Source: Branchiostoma floridae | Taxonomy: Eukaryota > Chordata > Leptocardii > Amphioxiformes > Branchiostomatidae | DNA: 64,000 bases | Direction: 5' to 3' | Assembly: GCF_000003815.2 (NCBI RefSeq) | Contig: NC_049984.1 | Location: 17,765,502-17,829,501 of the forward strand | Part shown: positions 36,301 to 48,087 of the stretch, one piece after another | Position numbering within the stretch: position 1 is the first letter of the stretch | Layout: every line of letters begins with the position of its first letter | Notes under the pieces: model-generated | The model's database searches: none | Told to the model about the DNA's origin: nothing | Seen by the model: only the letters and a program-made list of their open reading frames with translations | Program-made: the position numbers and the translations under genes

Positions 36301-39300
36301 TGTTTCAAAACATCTTCTTGTTAGCAATGTCTGATACATGTACCTCAGATACAGAAAGTAACACAGAGATTTATTGCATTCATGCAATGTTGCTTCCCAG
36401 CAGGCTTTTAGCCAGGCATTTGTCCAGGTGTCATTTAGAGGCCTGTTCTAAAACAAAGAAAATAGAAATTGGACGCACTAGACGCCTTACACTGGAAAGC
36501 AGATGCTATGACAAGCATAAAATTCTGATTGACCAGGGATGCTACCAGGTCACTGTGGTCAGAGTTGAAGACAGTAATTTTGCCTCTCATGATACCTTAG
36601 AATGTACAATTTTAACTTGAAATGCTCTAAAACTCTGCACCATGGATGGGGGATGGAACCCCTAAAAAAGTCGCGCCTATATCATTTGCAACGACGCACC
36701 AAGAAATTTGGACCCCCTATAGTAAAATCCTAGCTAAAAGCCTGCTCCTTAGCGACTGCACTTGTACATGTAGTTGAAGTCGTCCTTCCCAATTAGCCTG
36801 TATCCAGTGGTGACAAACATGCCAGATAAAGCCAGCTACGGTGTGCCGTACTCCCGGGAAATTTACTGCTACTAACGACAGCCCTAGGTAAGCCCCTCTG
36901 TATCTTGAAATTGAGCCCAAAGTGTACCAACTGGCAGAAACTTCTTCTGATCAGATGAACAACAATCTATCACATACACTTTACAGGGACTTCTAAATCC
37001 CCAGTATTACACCACAAGGATTTGTTCAAATGTACGTGTAAGGACCCAAGTGGAAAGAGAAACTGGAATAAAGTGCATGACATTTAGTTTATTACCAGCT
37101 CTGACAAAGGAAGAAGGGGAAGGTTGCCGAATATTCTTTGAGGTCATTGGAGCAGTGACTTCTTACATCACCCCCAAAAAAGCTTACTATCTTTTCAAAA
37201 TTACAGAATGACAAATGCTCACAAATATCTAATATCACAAATAAAGAAATGCAAATGTGGCACTGCGAGCATGCAGATGAAGACTATTGTTTGAATATAA
37301 TGGTAAATGTTTGCTAGGTTACACCTGGTGTTATACCACCTGTAGTAAGTACCTGTACCAGTCTCCTACTATGAGACAGTGTACAGTGTAGTTGGGGATG
37401 TATCAATGGACAGGGACCATCTTCACACACTATGGAATCAAGTTGTGACAGCTATGAGCCACTGATTGGCCACTGATTCAGGGTACTCTACTTTATAGCC
37501 TAATTTGGTCATAAACAATGGCAAACATTTCGTAGCTATTCTTCACCACAATATCATGATATAGAAAGAAACTGATTTCAGAAAAGGGAACACAGAGGCA
37601 AAGGATGGAGGGGGGCATTCATTTATGATGAACATGACTTTTATTGTGTACTTACAGAAGATGGAGGACAAATCTGATGTAGTAGTTACTGGTGATGGTG
37701 CCACACGCGTGGATCACACGTGTCAAGTACTGCTGATACCTGCAACAGAACAAGCACAAATTTCAAGACGTCTGAAAATAATCTTGAAGGAGACCTTATC
37801 TTTACGCCCGGTATCCATCCCTCTTGTGCAGCTTCCAAGGCTTTTTCGTCTTCTCTCCAAGTACGATCTATTTTAGGCAAATGTTTGACAATTGAGTGTT
37901 CCACCTGAAAGACATGTATCAGCAAGATCTCTGATTGCCTCTGAGTCATATAGAGTTCTTTCAGGAGGTGCAGTAATCATCATTAACTGGCTATTCTCAA
38001 AGCCGACCTGAATCAGGCTATTGACTTGTCAGAGGTTATTTCAGGCAAATTGGGCAATTTTTTCACTACAAAACAAGCACTTTGCAGACAGGATGAAAGT
38101 GACTCAGCATGTATGATAGAAAATGATAGTCCTAGTATTTCAAAACTGATTTTTATCATATAAAAATTGCAATGTGAACCAGAACCCTAAATTATCAAAT
38201 ATCACAAATTTGAAAATATATTCTTTGTAGCCTTAACAACATAATACATGAACTGAGAGATACCAGTAGACAGCATATTATGCATCCTCCATTCCTCCTA
38301 CTCTAATGATTCTAAAAGTAGAATGCTAACCCTTACCGTCTCTCGATGGTATGTCCCTTCTTCCTCTTACCCCTGGGATATTCCAAAAGGATGATGAAGA
38401 TACCTGCGGCTCTGAGAACATCGCTAAGGAACTTGAAACCTTTACATTGTGAGTGTATATTGCTACCTGCTTCACACCATGATAAGATCATGAGATTTCA
38501 AAACTGGAAGTTCTTAATTTGCAATACCATAAAATGCCACTAGTACTAGTATATGCCAGTAGCTGAACTTGTTCTTTGCCTTTTCAATACCCAAGTACCA
38601 AGCTTGATGGGTTGTGCTATTAGCCTTTGTACCATTGGATGATCCTTCTGTAGTGACCGCTGGTTCAATCTTTTAACTTGCTAACCATGGAGCAAGCAAA
38701 AGGATTGAGTCAGTGGTCACTACGAAGAATGGTACTCAGGCTATTTAAACACATGCAATACACAGACCTGAAAATATAACCTTCTTGGCAATTAAAGGTT
38801 ACCACTTAAGTTGTAAGAACTCATAAGACTTGGCAGTGTAAAGCCAATAATTGAATACAGCTTTGGTAAACTATATAAAACTTTTTACCTAATATTTTAG
38901 ACTTAAAATCTATAGCCTATTTTAGCAATAGACTCCGTCAAACCTTCAGTGACTATTGTTCACCAAAGCATGTTATTAAGAAAGACCAACATTTAACATT
39001 CCCTTCCATACCTTGACGTAAATCTTACTGCCTTTAACTAAAACTTTACCCATATGACTGCCAGAATTGCTATACAGTCTATTTCAAACTTGGCCAACCT
39101 CCAATCCCTCAGCTGTGCATCGCAGGAGGATTTCTGGCCCAATATTCCGGAATATCATCTACGTCAAACTTGCATTGCGTGTTCGCCAGGGAAGCATGAA
39201 ATAACATAATACAACTTGGCAATCTCCACATACACCACTGGCTTATCAGTCGGCAACAGCCTGGTTGAACGGACAATTTGAACAACCCTGTCTTTGATTT

Positions 39301-42300
39301 ATCTTCGCTGTCCCGATAAAGGTATTGCCCTCAATGTATAAGTGTGCAACAATCTTAGAATAATTAGAAACTTGTGAATGCACCATTGCTCAGGCCCTAA
39401 GGCTCTGATATGAATCTGTTCAATTCCCCTCTTCCCAATTCTTCTTTCTACAAACAATATACACGCAACCATTTCCAGACTATTAAGATCCCAATCAACA
39501 ACAATGTTTTTTATGATAGGGCTCTATACACATTTGGGTCACTTCCTTGCACATGAATTTTCAACCATTCCTCATCAAAATGCTTATGTATTCTTTTCTA
39601 CGTATTATGATAAGTAGGCATTTTTTTGGTGCCAGAATGCAATCGACTCTCTGTACACTACAGAGGCCATGACTTTGTAGACAACATTAGGTACTAAGTT
39701 CTTAGGGTTAAGTCTACATGGATTTGGACTGAAACAAAAAGGATCACATGGTACAACCTACATTATCCTACATAAAAATTCTGTGTGTCAGGAAATCAGT
39801 AATCTCCAGGCAGATGTACCGGTGGCGTAAGGAGTTTAGCGGACCATAGAGTGTTCTCGGTGGCTCAGAACACTCCTTGGTCAGCTAAACTGACCTTATG
39901 CCACCGGTAGATCTGCCTGGAGATTAGGAAATCAGCAAGCAATAGAGTGTCGCAATTTCCTCCTCTAGCATCCTTCAAGGAGGTTTGGGTTCAGCAGTAG
40001 TATATCAGGAGCATTTGAAGACAAAAAGAATGGACACATCTGCAAATTTAGTCCAATATAGGGCCTGCAGTTGTTAACCTTGATATCATCGATGTGGGAT
40101 CATGTCACCATTGGTTTCAATGGTCCCTAGATACTCTGCCATCTCATAGGATAGATAAGGCAACACGCTGACTTCCCTGAAGGACATTAGAACAATAGAA
40201 GAGGAAATTGTGGATGGCATACCAGGTCAGGACTCAGGTTTGGCTACCACCATTTTGATGACATACATTATACTCTGCATGTTTGGAATGACAATGAATA
40301 AAGATGTTTACAGGGAAGTCAATCTAAGTAAGGATGGATGGATAGATGAGGTAAAAGGGACAAATTAAAGAAGAACAAGGATAATCCATGGAGTATCAGT
40401 AATTGGAGGATACATTAATAAGTGAAACCTACACACAGGAGACCAGAAAGGTAGATAATAAGACATCAAAACAACCAGGGTCCCAATTTGGCTTGATTAC
40501 AAAGTCACTTTGACCAGATAAATGTATCTTTGCTGTGATGTTTTACTTGTGTTACGTAACGTTACATCAATCCCTGTGATATTGGCAGCTCTATAAATTT
40601 AAAGCTCTGTACAATATACTAGTATCCTTCAGCAGCGCCACCTGTGAGCTATGGCAGGAAAAGCAGGCTAATCTGCATATCTTCTTTGTCCATTTTCAAA
40701 ATTTGACCGCTGATCTTCAGAACTAACTTAAAGCTAGAATTATTGTAATGACGTGGAGTTGCTTTTAACAAGCATACCACGAGCAATTTACAGTAACTAC
40801 TTTAAGTCTGCCTTCTGTAAACTTGGAAGATTTTTCAAAAGTTGTGGGAAGGCAATCAGTATGAATATAAAACTCATTATGTCATACCTGGGCCGTGATA
40901 GTGTTCAATACAGGTGTTCCATACTGGGTGATAATTTTCCGCATCGGACACGCTATTTGGTTGTATCACACAGGATGCCATCAATTAAATATAAATCGGG
41001 CTGGAACCTCGGGTGATACGGAATACACTGTGTTGTATTCTATATTTACCTGTGACGCAAAAACGTTTGATACGGGTGTTCTGGACCTTGTGATAACTTT
41101 CCGTATCACACGGGTTCTAAAGTTGCATCACACAGGATTCCTTCGAGTAAATCGAACTAGTTCGAATGGGCCGAATACGGCATGGTTGAAGATTCGAATA
41201 CCGGATTCGAACGTTAGAATTGCTGTTGTTAAATTTTTTTGTTCCAGTTTTCTCAACTTCTGGTGCATTTCGCATCAAAATATGTGTTTTCTCAGGTGGG
41301 TATGACATAAATAAAATACAACACGGTGTATTCCGCATCACCCCGGTCCCAGCCCTCCCTCCCGCGGGTCAGATCACCCTCTGGCCTTTGGCCGTCGGGC
41401 GATCCTTCCCGCGGTCAGGCTGGTAACTCGGGTGATACACCGTGTTGTATTCTATATTCATAACATAAGCGGTGTACATGACTGTGCATGTATACGTGAC
41501 TGTATGTGGATAATTGTCCAAGTTCAAGGAAAAGGAAAGGCAAACTTTTTCCTGGGATCGATGCCAACCTGCTGTCAAGTACAAATGAGTATCATACATC
41601 TTAGACAAGCTTGATCTTACATAAATATCAACGCTGTAATTGAATCTCTCTTGTACTGGATAAAATTCTACGTGAGTGTCAAGGATTTAAAGCGGGTGCC
41701 GTGGCATATTTGTTATGGGTTTTCACAAGTCAGGGCTTGTTGTAAGAGGCTTATGTAAGGCAAGTTTCAAAAGTGCCTACCAGTAACCTACAATTTATAG
41801 GTAACTTTTACAGATGGCGGGAAAGAATATAACCACAATTCTTAAGTGCATACCCCTGGGATGAATAATAATGCATTCAGTAGATCACCATTTGCAGTGC
41901 AAGTGACTGACATCCTGAAATTTTACAGGCTAAAAACTTTGGGTTATCAAAATTTATCACAATAGATTAACAGTGTTGAGAGGCTTGAAAGATCAATACT
42001 TTCTGCATTTGCAGAAAGTCTGTCTGAATTGAAATTGGCAACTCTAACACTAACAGCTTGCAAGTGAACCAAAAAATGTTTTAGTGTATCATAAGAATCA
42101 AGTGGTTACATTTCTGCTAATTTCCAGTCCACAATAGTATCATATCAGTATATATCACCAACCCAATGATCTGATATATCAAGCCGTATAATTGCACTCA
42201 TAATATTTCTTCTTTCTTCTTCTATGGAAGCCCACGTTCATCGTGTAGAACATTATGAACATTAATATTTCACATGCTTCAATTCTTTCTACATTGAATG

Positions 42301-45300
42301 ATCTCATTTTTTTATCTACCATCCATTATTATTATTATATATATTAACATTCTAGCTTCTCTCTTCAAATTGTTGGACCACTTTAGTGTGTCTATAGCAA
42401 AAGTGTAATTTAATCATACTAGTAGGTATTCATTACAATGTCCAGTTCAGTAGTCCAGTTCAGTATGAGAAAGGATACACTGAATATGCAGCAATCTCCC
42501 ATCTGTTGAACCCAGTCAGACCAATGATTCCCCCTGTGAGCATCACTGCAAGAAAGAAAATACAGCAACAATTTTAGAATCTTTCCTTAACAACCAATGG
42601 AATCACTATGAAATGGTTACTATAAATTTGGAAAGTTTGCAAAATGAACTGAATACCAAGCTTTGTGTTTTGACTAGCTATTGTATTAGTGCAATTAAGT
42701 TTTGATATTTAAAAAAAATATTTTTCTATACTTGTGGGTTGAGACTTTTTGTGTATCGTTAATGTTGCAAAATGAACAATAATAATAACTGAAGCTTAAG
42801 ACCATACATAAAGGATAATTGCAAACAACGTTAAACAGTGAAATACAGAATTGCATATTCAACAAAGAAGGAAACTGAAATATATATACAGATAAATTGA
42901 AAAGGAAATAAATTCTATTCTGTATTCATTTCTAACAAAACTATTTGAAGGGATTGACTTCTTTTCCGTGTGCAGTGGGAGATGAATTGTCTAACATTTT
43001 CAAAGATAGACGTGTTGGAAAACTTCTGCAAGAAGATTTCGTTTTTTGTTGATTGGTTAAGGAAGAACCTACTTCCTTTGGGATTCTGTTGTGAACATTG
43101 ACAGATATTCTAGTTCATCTTCCACTGCATTCCCTATATAGTATTTACTATATACTACGTATAGAATCCAGGGCAAACGGTGGTGTACTTAATCAATATA
43201 ATAAATGAGTACTGTATCTAGATAAAGCACCAAAGAGTCTTGATGATGATGATGATATCATCGGTCATGACAAGTAAATTTATGGATGACAGCCTCTGCA
43301 TACTCTAAATCTAATGCAAGAGCTAAAAAAAGATGGGTAAAAAAATGCCTAAATGGTCAAAGTGGAGACCATAACTAACGTTGTTATGAAAAATTGACAC
43401 ACAAAAAAACATGGCCAATAACTCTTTTACTCGTGTATTCAAGATGTGCAGAAAGTGACACTAGTGTGGTAGCTATTGTGTGCCTAGTTCACTTCTACAA
43501 CTACCGAGTACACTTAAGACTACATAATTAGTATCACTAACTTTTACAACTACATCCAATCATTGCTGACAGGGAGTTAATCTTTTTTTAAAATCAGGTA
43601 AAAATCAATGTGCATGTGAATATCATCCATAAAATCTACTTGCCAGTGTCTTTCCTAATATCATTATTTTTGTGTCACTTACATGTAACGCTACATACAG
43701 ACAAAGGAAGTATGGCTGGCAGATATTAATGTACTTGCACGAGTCCTATTTGTAATACCACCAATTTTCAAATTGATCTTTTCAGAACTGTCATCTTGGA
43801 GTGTATTTCAAAAGAGCGGACTTCCGTCTCTGTTTGCATCAGTAGTTCAAGCATGACACCACTGTTGAGTATCCACAGAAACGAAAAGGTTAGCGGAAAT
43901 TCTCAGGTATTAGCATGGTAATCCATTATGCCTATTGACTAGACTTACTTATCTATTTCCAAGAAGTTCACTCCCTCAGCCAACTTATTTTATGGTTCTC
44001 GGGTTTAAAAGAGTTATGCTATATAAGAAGATAAGACGAAAACTGAGTCAAACTTCGAGGTGAATGCCTGTACCTTGTACACAAAGTTGCAGGGGGTGAA
44101 TAAAGTCAAGTTCAATTGATAAGATGGTTTTCTTAAGTATACTAACTTTTTTCTGGGACTGATGCCAACCTGTTGTCAAGTACAATCTGGATCATACATC
44201 TTAGACAAGCTTGATCTTACATAAATATCAACGCTGTAATTGAATCTCTCTTGTACTGGACCTTTTTATCTTCTTTAATACAGATGTTTCAACAACCTGT
44301 CTGCTGGCTCCATTGGGGTAAAAGAACATTGTATCTATTCAACAAAACTACATTGGACTGGTCTGCCTGTATTACAAACCAGATTAAACTATCTACAAAG
44401 GAAAGAAGATTCAAGTTTCTCTCCAACCCTCTGCCATTATCTTGAACATCTGCAAAATCTGAGCTATGGTACATGTATGAACCAAGAAAATAGTTTGATG
44501 TAGCCCAAGTTTCAAATGCAATAAATGTAGAGAGAATTCCAGGTCTCAAGGTCTTTTGTGAAGGGTAGAATGTCTAGAGTCTGAGAAAGTACACACAAAC
44601 TAAGTTACGTGACACAAAAGCACTTTTTGTATATTGGTACTTCACATGTCTGTGCAGTCACGACATAGTGACAGCTTTCTGGCACGTTGTTCTTTTGTGT
44701 ACATGACAGTGCTGAGAACTTATTGTGTGCTAGTGGCGTATTAGGCTTTCTAAATGTCACAGGCAACACCTTTAATAGCCGCCTCCATGTACTAGTATGC
44801 ACAACAATTTGAATGAGCGATAATCCAGTTCAAGCCTCAAGTTATTTTTCAATATAAACATGACATTCAAAGGTAAAATCTGCCTTCAGGCCTAAGTACA
44901 GTAGGGCTTACATGTATACCATGTAGCTGTCTCCATATTCTTCAACACACCCAAACAAAGCCATTACAGGGGTCTCTATCTGGCCTAGCCCCATTACAGT
45001 GGCCTGTGTGGCCCAAGGGTGATAGGAACAGTGATGGACATCACCCTAATCTCCAAAATATGTGGCCTCAGTACAAGGGAACTCCAACAATCTCCTGAAT
45101 GGATGATGCCAACCATTAAAACCTAACAAGCCCTGAAAGATAGGCAGTAGAACTCAACACTTTACTCTTCTCCAACAATACTCATTTCCACAAAAATTAT
45201 GCTCAACCTGTGATATCAACTATGGTTTCGATAGAATTCTATCGATTTATATATTGTTGCACACTTATATTTTATTGCTTTGGCTGCATTCTTTCCCACA

Positions 45301-47901
45301 TTACAGCTTAACATTTCTTGAATTTCTTTAGCTTTCAATGTTTGCTTGTCTTGTTTTCGGGAAAAAAAGCTTATGTTTGGAGCCATATTTGTCATATTAC
45401 ATCAACTAGTAATAGCTCCATATTTTACAACAGACTCAAAATAAGTTAACTTTGTTTGGCAAAATCAAGGTGATAGTACCTGGATAGAATATAAAAAGTT
45501 ATTTGAAAGATGAATTATTTTACCAGCAGTGACTACAAAGCAAGCTCACTATACTGAAGATACAAAAAATTGATCTTGAGCTGTAATCCATTAAACTGTT
45601 ATGAAATATTGACCAGGTCCTGATATTCATTCATTCAAGCATGAATCAGCAACTTTTGGGAAATGATTCACTTCTATACATGCTATCTATTTCCAAGAAG
45701 TTCACTCCCTCCATTTGAAATTTTGACAGGGACAAATCTATGGCCAAGTGGAGTTAGTGGACCCTTGCCAACACATGTTTTTGGTGTGCAATCTTCAGTG
45801 GGTACTATGTATAGCAATGCATAAAGAATTGTAGATGGCCAATTTGAACACAAATCTTTCACAAACGTATTCAGCATATAGTATATCTTAGACTATTATT
45901 CCACTGGCTACTGTTGATAATCAAAACAATTAGATATTGTCAAGGACACATATTGCTTATTCTAAGTTCTAACATACACAAAACATAAGATTTTTCTTAG
46001 CTTGCGTTCAAAATTACATCTACAATTCTCTATATATTGTTATACATTGTAACTCATGTAACCACTGAAGATGGCATGTTTATTGATTTGTTGCAAGGCT
46101 CCATTGGAAACCAGTTGTTGACAACTGAAAGGACTACCCTACAAGATTTATAAATAAATAAATGCAGCGTGCTGACCAAAAATGATGTGAACTACTGCGA
46201 GCTACAGTTAAACTTAAAGTGCTTATGTAAACATAATTCAATATTTCCTGAATATACTCAGCCATAATAATATTATTCAATGAACAGACAAAATGCATAC
46301 CCTTCTGATGTTGAACATGAAATCTTACAAACCATTATTAATATTATTATATGATGATAATATTACATGTACGTTCAGTTCTTGATTCCTACTGCTAGGT
46401 AATCAAGTTGATTTCTGTGTCATCACAGAATAAACATGGCAGCTGGCCATTGTTTGGAGCCTGGTACCATGACTCATGAAAAAAGTTCTTTGAGAAGCCA
46501 AAAAGGAAACATGATGAAATCTTGCAATTGTACAACTTTAGAATGATTATACACTACTTGCATTTTTTGCGAGTCACGGTATGAGTTGTGTTTTAAATGA
46601 CAGCACAGCCGGAAACTAACTTGATTACATTGGCAGGAATCGAGAACTAGAACATAGATTTTTAAGGACTTATGTTCAATAATATCAGAAAGGTGTGCAT
46701 TTTGTAAAAACAGCTTGTTCATTGACTAACATTTATGATGGTCTGTCCATTGTAATCAGGAACTATTGTATCAAAGTATTGTTGAGTAATTGGTGACATA
46801 AGCACTTTAAGTTTAATGCATAGGGATCTAGGCTGTTTAGTGCACAACATTGGTTGGGCTGGGAGGGGGGCAGGTAGGCAAACAGACCTATCAAACTCAC
46901 CCTGACCACTGATGATAGCATGTTCATTAGCCCACATGGCCCACTCGATTTCAGCCATTTCCACTCCATCTATGTATGTGTAAGGGTAGAGACTACGATT
47001 TGGCACAAGTGGTGATTCTACCGGTAGAGATCGTGATTGGAGTCTACTGGTAGAGACTGCAATCTTGATCTCTAAGGGTACAATTGGTAATTCTGGTGTA
47101 GAGACGTGTACAAGACAACTTATGTATGGCTGACAGTTGAAATATACTACTAGTATTCCTCTTAACTCCCAGCTAATTTATCACTACCATTCCCCCTCCC
47201 CACGATTGGCCTCATGGTCTCATTGTAACAAGATATTTCAGATTTTCCCATAGCCCTATGATTTAAAATATCTAATGTACTAGTATTGTATTGTATTTCT
47301 ATTTTGTAGTTTGCAGCCGATCATATGAAAATCCCTGGGTAGTCAATTCAGTCTTATCATAAGTACATTTTGTACTTGTAAGTTGCAGCCTTTGCACGGA
47401 CTCTTCTAATTGAGCGAATACTCATAGAAAAGATAATACTATAATTTTTTAATATAGTTAAAACATATTTCACATGTTGCATAGGTTTGTACTGCAGTTG
47501 GTTACTACATGTGTGTACCTGTAGTTCTCCAAGCCATTGTTGTTAACTTAGGAGGTTCTTTGTTTGATAACAGAAAATTGGAGATTGGTGATGCCAAAAT
47601 TATGATTTTTGTGTGAAAAATTATACTACCTTTATAAGTCCACTTGTACATCAGGAATGTTACATTATATATTTGATATCTGTACGGCAGAACACAGTAT
47701 CTGACTAGCAAACGGTGTGATGTTACTACATAGGAAGCTTACTGATACAAGGTTTTTTATGAATAGGGATACCTACGGATATTCAGTATACGACACTTAT
47801 GGGGGAGGGGGGCATGACAAAACTTGTCAAAGGAAAAACTTACCCCATGCACTAATGATAGCCTGTTCATTAGCCCACATAGCCCACTCGATTTGCCCCA
47901 T
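33186..47901 (-). CDS. cyba: Cytochrome b-245 light chain (p22phox), complete six-exon gene
   Basis: The coding exons, in order, are 47901-47844, 42545-42479, 38411-38337, 37739-37656, 35743-35662 and 33362-33186. They splice with GT-AG ends and matching phases into 180 residues plus TAG. p22phox is the membrane partner that stabilises NOX1-4 and docks the p47phox SH3 domains, so NADPH oxidases can make superoxide. Visible hallmarks: N-terminus MGQIEWAMWANEQA; GG at 24-25 in the first membrane segment; LLEYPRGKRKKG at 50-61; NYYIRFVLHLL at 85-95, with the conserved Arg89 and His93; VPAGF at 98-102; IASIIYF at 115-121; and the cytosolic proline-rich PPSQPPPRAP (152-161), equivalent to the human p47phox-binding site. 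Exon lengths match the human coding exons as remembered except one codon fewer in exon 2 and a shorter tail (human protein 195 residues). An alternative first exon exists at 46901-46958. Confidence 0.95.
33617..33873. repeat. Inverted repeat in cyba intron 5, arms about 70 bp
   Basis: ATATTCAAATACAATTCAAT, then CTCTACA, at 33617 pairs with TGTAGAG, ATTGAATTGTATTTGAATAT ending at 33873. The arms continue through GGATATTTACTTCC/GGAAGTAAATATCC and CGAGTAAC/GTCACTCG. The right arm contains CTGAAGA-AGAGTGATGGATGTCACTC-GAAAC. Confidence 0.8.
34646..34967. mobile_element. 322-bp MITE with CAGGGTTGGA(C/T)AAGT termini (cyba intron 5)
   Basis: Left CAGGGTTGGATAAGT; right ACTTGTCCAACCCTG. Internal subterminal repeats are GACAAGTGAAAG, GTCCGATTAGGCAAGTAAG and ACTTGCCCGATAGGACAAGT. 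No coding sequence. It shares the CAGGG start and subterminal iterated-word design with the CAGGGCTCGAAAT family, but not the sequence. Confidence 0.75.
35662..35743 (-). CDS. cyba: cyba exon 5
   Basis: Acceptor TGTGTTACAG|ATTGTG; donor TTTGTG|GTGAGT. The 82 bp, as in human, encode LCVPAGFQLPTILGALGL, then FIASIIYFV. This is a hydrophobic membrane segment; Ser117 aligns with human Ser118. It exits in phase 0. Confidence 0.95.
37656..37739 (-). CDS. cyba: cyba exon 4
   Basis: Acceptor CTTGTTCTGTTGCAG|GTATCAG; donor CTTCT|GTAAGT. The 84 bp, as in human, encode RYQQYLTRVIHACGTITSNY then YIRFVLHL (human [20 protein letters not shown] then YVRAVLHL). Arg89 and His93 correspond to conserved human Arg90 and His94, positions that matter for oxidase assembly and heme maturation. 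Confidence 0.95.
38337..38411 (-). CDS. cyba: cyba exon 3
   Basis: Acceptor GATGTTCTCAG|AGCCGC; donor GACG|GTAAGG. The 75 bp, same length as in human, encode AAGIFIILLEYPRGKRKKG, then HTIER. This is the second membrane segment followed by the basic cytosolic loop. Glu52 and the PRGKRKKG stretch are identical to human. Confidence 0.95.
38619..38752. repeat. Imperfect hairpin in cyba intron 2
   Basis: TTAGCCTTTGTACCATTGGA then TGATCCTTCTGTAGTGACCG pairs with CGAAGAATGGTACTCAGGCTA and CAGTGGTCACTACG downstream. The loop is near ACCATGGAGCAAGC. Diverged. Confidence 0.6.
39800..39926. mobile_element. 127-bp hairpin element with 9-bp target duplication (cyba intron 2)
   Basis: TAATCTCCAGGCAGAT..ACCGGTGGC on the left; GCCACCGGTAGATCTGCCTGG, then AGATTA, on the right. 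The element is flanked by GGAAATCAG on both sides (39791-39799 and 39927-39935). The arms are about 45 bp with a short centre (AGAGTGTTCTCGGTGGCTCAGAACACTC is itself a hairpin). Confidence 0.85.
40885..41452. repeat. GTGATAC-rich repeat cluster with nested hairpin (cyba intron 2)
   Basis: CTCGGGTGATAC..AC.GTGTTGTATTCTATATT occurs at 41011 and 41427, and inverted at about 41313 (AATACAACACGGTGTATTCC). The 41311-41452 part folds on itself around TGGCCTTTGGCC, with CCCGCGG arms. It looks like an inverted-repeat element interrupted by, or grown from, related copies. Confidence 0.6.
41543..41660 (+). repeat. 118-bp direct repeat, copy 1 (cyba intron 2)
   Basis: Nearly identical to 44144-44260: ATGCCAACCTG.TGTCAAGTACAA..ATCATACATCTTAGACAAGC and on to CTCTCTTGTACTGGA. 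The two copies flank cyba exon 2. Confidence 0.85.
42479..42545 (-). CDS. cyba: cyba exon 2
   Basis: Acceptor TTTCTTTCTTGCAG|TGATGC; donor TCAGT|GTATCC. The 67 bp encode V20 to V42 (VMLTGGIIGLTGFNRWEIAA then YSV), aligning with human [20 protein letters not shown] then AYSI minus one residue. It holds most of the first membrane-spanning helix. Entry phase 1 and exit phase 2 join exons 1 and 3 exactly. The donor GTATCC is weak, but the length and phase are fixed by the family. Confidence 0.9.
43950..43977 (+). repeat. 28-bp exact direct repeat, copy 1
   Basis: TATCTATTTCCAAGAAGTTC followed by ACTCCCTC, exactly repeated at 45684-45711 within the same cyba intron. The flanks differ. Confidence 0.8.
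44144..44260 (+). repeat. 118-bp direct repeat, copy 2 (cyba intron 1)
   Basis: About 95 percent identical to copy 1, 2.6 kb away. Class unknown; no terminal inverted repeat is seen. Confidence 0.85.
45684..45711 (+). repeat. 28-bp exact direct repeat, copy 2
   Basis: Partner of 43950-43977, about 1.7 kb apart; perhaps a fragment of an unrecognised element. Confidence 0.8.
46901..46958 (-). CDS. cyba: cyba exon 1b (duplicated alternative first exon)
   Basis: A second 58-bp exon begins at ATG 46958 and ends at donor GG|GTGAGT (GT at 46900-46899), with the same phase 1. It encodes MAEIEWAMWANEHAIISGQ plus one base. It matches exon 1a at about 48 of 58 bases, with two silent changes and changes at residues 2, 3, 13, 18 and 19. 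The open frame, start codon (G at -3 and +4) and donor are all intact, and it can splice to the same exon 2. It probably has its own promoter, because it cannot splice in after exon 1a (no acceptor is needed for a first exon). Transcription is not shown by the sequence. Confidence 0.8.
46983..47106. repeat. Degenerate GTAGAGA tandem repeat just upstream of cyba exon 1b
   Basis: GGTAGAGACTACGATTTGG, GGTAGAGATCGTGATTGG, GGTAGAGACTGCAATCTTGA and GTGTAGAGACG follow one another. It sits where a promoter for exon 1b would be, but no known factor site is recognised. Confidence 0.55.
47844..47901 (-). CDS. cyba: cyba exon 1a (canonical start)
   Basis: 58 bp from ATG at 47901 to donor GG|GTAAGT (GT at 47843-47842), leaving phase 1. 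It encodes MGQIEWAMWANEQAIISAW plus the first base of codon 20. The first 14 residues are identical to human p22phox, and the 58-bp length equals that of human coding exon 1 (c.1-58, from memory). The start context is good (A at -3, G at +4). The 5' UTR upstream is purine-rich with several GGAA (ETS-like) words. Confidence 0.95.
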
Positions 47902-48041
47902 CTTGTCTCCTCCTCCTTCCCGCTAGCGTTTCGGGAACTTCGTTGTGAAGAGGGTTTCCTTCTTTTTTTTCCTTCCTGCATACACAGAAGCAGACAGGAA
48001 ATGAGCTAAGCTTACCCTGAAAAAAAAAACACAACAACGCC

Positions 48042-48049
48042 TGACGTCA
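48042..48049. promoter_or_regulatory. CRE/ATF palindrome TGACGTCA
   Basis: Exact 8-bp consensus within the divergent promoter, about 140 bp from the cyba start codon. Binding is not shown. Confidence 0.5.
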
Positions 48050-48082
48050 CATGTCATGCATGAAGTGATTGCGCACAGACAC

Positions 48083-48087
48083 TATTG
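48083..48087 (-). promoter_or_regulatory. Inverted CCAAT box (ATTGG)
   Basis: ACTATTGGCCGC reads GCGGCCAATAGT on the minus strand, a good NF-Y core. A second one lies at 48454-48458 (CTGATTGGCCC). Confidence 0.4.

Noticed and set aside
37686-37949. Minus-strand frame upstream of cyba exon 4 (VEHSIVKHLPKIDRTWREDE) as coding exon
   Set aside because: It has an acceptor-like start, but the residues have no place in p22phox and exons 3 and 4 already join exactly in phase; it is intronic.
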